16,522 nucleotides of DNA from Promethearchaeota archaeon. GTDB taxonomy: Archaea > Asgardarchaeota > Lokiarchaeia > Sigynarchaeales > SOKP01. Positions 15,450 through 16,522 of this stretch are shown piece after piece. A program made the translations under genes and the position numbers. Each line of letters begins with the position of its first letter. Position 1 is the stretch's first letter. Location of the stretch: assembly GCA_014729315.1 (NCBI GenBank), contig WJKD01000050.1, forward strand, positions 1 through 16,522, read 5' to 3'. The notes beneath the pieces are model-generated. The model saw only the letters and a list, made by a program, of their open reading frames with translations. It did no database searches and was not told the DNA's origin.

Positions 15450-16522
15450 TTGGAAGTTAAAGCCGAATATGTAATTAAAATCGAGGATTTTCCTAAATTA
15501 TTATCAACTTTACTTAAAGAAAATATCGTAGATAAAATAATAAGTGCCAAAACGAAGGTAAATAGAAAGACTAAAGAAGAGGACCGATTTACTGTGTCCC
15601 CTGAGGTCATAGAAAAAGCAGAAGATGTTGAGGGATTTCCTCTTACAAATTTTATAACTTATGGATTTGCAAGAACAGATTCTGCTGCAAAATACTTACA
15701 TACTTCCGTAAACGGTGCTAAAAAAGAGAGGGTAGGACTCATCGCACGTCCTTGTGACACCCGCGCACTAATCGAATTAGCAAAAATAAGACAAGTAAAT
15801 CTTGACAATTTATTTATCATAGCTATTGAAGATAGGGGAATGGTTCTAAATGTCGGCCGTTCCTTAAGAAAAGTTAAAGATATTGATCCCACCAAAATTA
15901 CAAAAGAAAAGATTGGCGACAAGGGTTTAATCTTTCAATTTGAAGACGGGAGCACGAAAGAAGTAGAAATCCTTCCTTCCGATAATTGCCTACGATGTGT
16001 AAAGAAAACGCCTGTAATTGGGGATCTAGGGGTCAGCGACATCGGGTTACCTATAGAGTCGGATGAGGTTATTTTAAAAGTTTATTCCGATAAAGGAAAT
16101 GAACTCGTCGAAAAAGCAGGGATAGAACAAAAACCTATTCCCAAAGATGTTAAAAGCAACCACGAGAAAAAAATGGAAGAAATCTTATCCAAGGCTCAAG
16201 AGAAACGAGCTAAGGATATTCAAGAATGGAGAGAACTTTCTGAAGAAGAAAAGATCGAAAGATTGCAGAAATGTACGATGTGTGGTATGTGTATAAAATC
16301 TTGTAAAGTCTGCTATTGCGTTGATTGCATTTTACAGAAAAAGAGAAAGGAAAAGAAGATCGATAATATCTCATATCAGCTCACAAGAGTAGCTCACGTA
16401 GCAGATCGGTGCGTAGAATGCGGAAATTGCTATAACAATTGTCCAATGAATTTACCTTTATCGCTCTATTTCTCGTCTTTAAATGAAAAGTTTAAAGAAA
16501 AATTCGATTACTGTCCAGGTGA
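15450..16522 (+). CDS. Dicluster [4Fe-4S] electron-transfer subunit, AsrA/HydB/FdhB-like (partial)
   Basis: The frame is open to the window edge, giving at least 357 residues. It contains ARPCDTRALIEL near residue 108, a segment typical of AsrA, sulfhydrogenase HydB and FdhB-like subunits, and the pair NCLRCV. Near the end are two ferredoxin-type cysteine groups, C275-C278-C281-C285 (with extra C288, C290, C293) and C321-C324-C327-C331, the latter in RCVECGNCYNNCPMNLP. Such proteins link a hydride or low-potential donor to HdrA/MvhD complexes. The start is uncertain: TTG at 15450 has AGAG 9 bases upstream, TTG at 15441 is equally in frame, and TAG at 15396 limits the frame. It follows the SECIS by about 150 bases and may be part of the same operon. 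No in-frame UGA is seen. Confidence 0.75.
   Translation, partial: MEVKAEYVIKIEDFPKLLSTLLKENIVDKIISAKTKVNRKTKEEDRFTVSPEVIEKAEDVEGFPLTNFITYGFARTDSAAKYLHTSVNGAKKERVGLIARPCDTRALIELAKIRQVNLDNLFIIAIEDRGMVLNVGRSLRKVKDIDPTKITKEKIGDKGLIFQFEDGSTKEVEILPSDNCLRCVKKTPVIGDLGVSDIGLPIESDEVILKVYSDKGNELVEKAGIEQKPIPKDVKSNHEKKMEEILSKAQEKRAKDIQEWRELSEEEKIERLQKCTMCGMCIKSCKVCYCVDCILQKKRKEKKIDNISYQLTRVAHVADRCVECGNCYNNCPMNLPLSLYFSSLNEKFKEKFDYCPG

Noticed and set aside
15344..15922. Two minus-strand ORFs opposite the dicluster subunit gene
   Set aside because: The plus strand encodes a recognisable Fe-S protein with conserved cysteine motifs over this region; the minus-strand products resemble nothing and are shadows.
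1..16522. CRISPR array, tRNA, rRNA or insertion sequence
   Set aside because: No regularly spaced repeats, cloverleaf-like sequences, ribosomal RNA motifs or transposase-like ORFs with terminal repeats were seen in the intergenic regions.

Overview
The window looks like a piece of an AT-rich archaeal chromosome, most likely from an Asgard archaeon of the Lokiarchaeota type. The reasons are the dense set of HdrA, MvhD and FrhB-type redox genes, archaeal TATA-like promoter elements, frequent TTG starts, and above all UGA codons read as selenocysteine together with a candidate SECIS whose core resembles the eukaryotic one. That feature has been reported for Lokiarchaeota. The taxonomic call is inference.

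Layout. Positions 1-186 hold the end of a membrane protein with a charged tail. Positions 237-3815 (minus strand) encode a 1192-residue SNF2/RapA-type ATPase. Positions 3920-4774 encode a QueG-like double [4Fe-4S] protein. Positions 4940-9688 form a compact operon: a tandem-fused HdrA (1039 aa), an all-cysteine MvhD, and an FrhB-family flavin/Fe-S subunit. After a structured 277-base gap, positions 9966-12470 encode an aldehyde:ferredoxin oxidoreductase (AOR) family tungstopterin enzyme, interrupted at codon 50 by an in-frame TAA, and its four-cluster ferredoxin-like partner. This unit ends in a T-rich terminator. After a 345-base leader/promoter region, positions 12816-15235 hold a second HdrA-MvhD pair. 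Each gene has two in-frame UGA codons exactly where the cysteine paralogues earlier in the window carry Cys. A strong SECIS candidate follows at 15242-15297. From about 15450 to the window end lies an incomplete dicluster ferredoxin/flavoprotein-type subunit.

How the genes fit together. HdrA (flavin-based electron bifurcation), MvhD (a [2Fe-2S] shuttle), FrhB or dicluster subunits (entry of F420H2, NAD(P)H or other electrons) and a tungsten enzyme with its ferredoxin partner form a plausible electron bifurcating or confurcating set. It lacks HdrB/HdrC and hydrogenase subunits within this window. The gene content recalls the BamBCDEF part of class II benzoyl-CoA reductase complexes, which also combine an AOR-like subunit, a ferredoxin-like subunit, an HdrA and an MvhD selenoprotein. 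The substrate of the AOR cannot be read from the sequence.

The main finding is the selenoprotein operon. Conventional gene calling breaks hdrA into pieces and misses mvhD/vhuD entirely. One SECIS downstream of the second gene appears to be the only candidate to serve four UGA codons in two cistrons. The second point of interest is the TAA in the AOR gene, which cannot be explained by selenocysteine or pyrrolysine.
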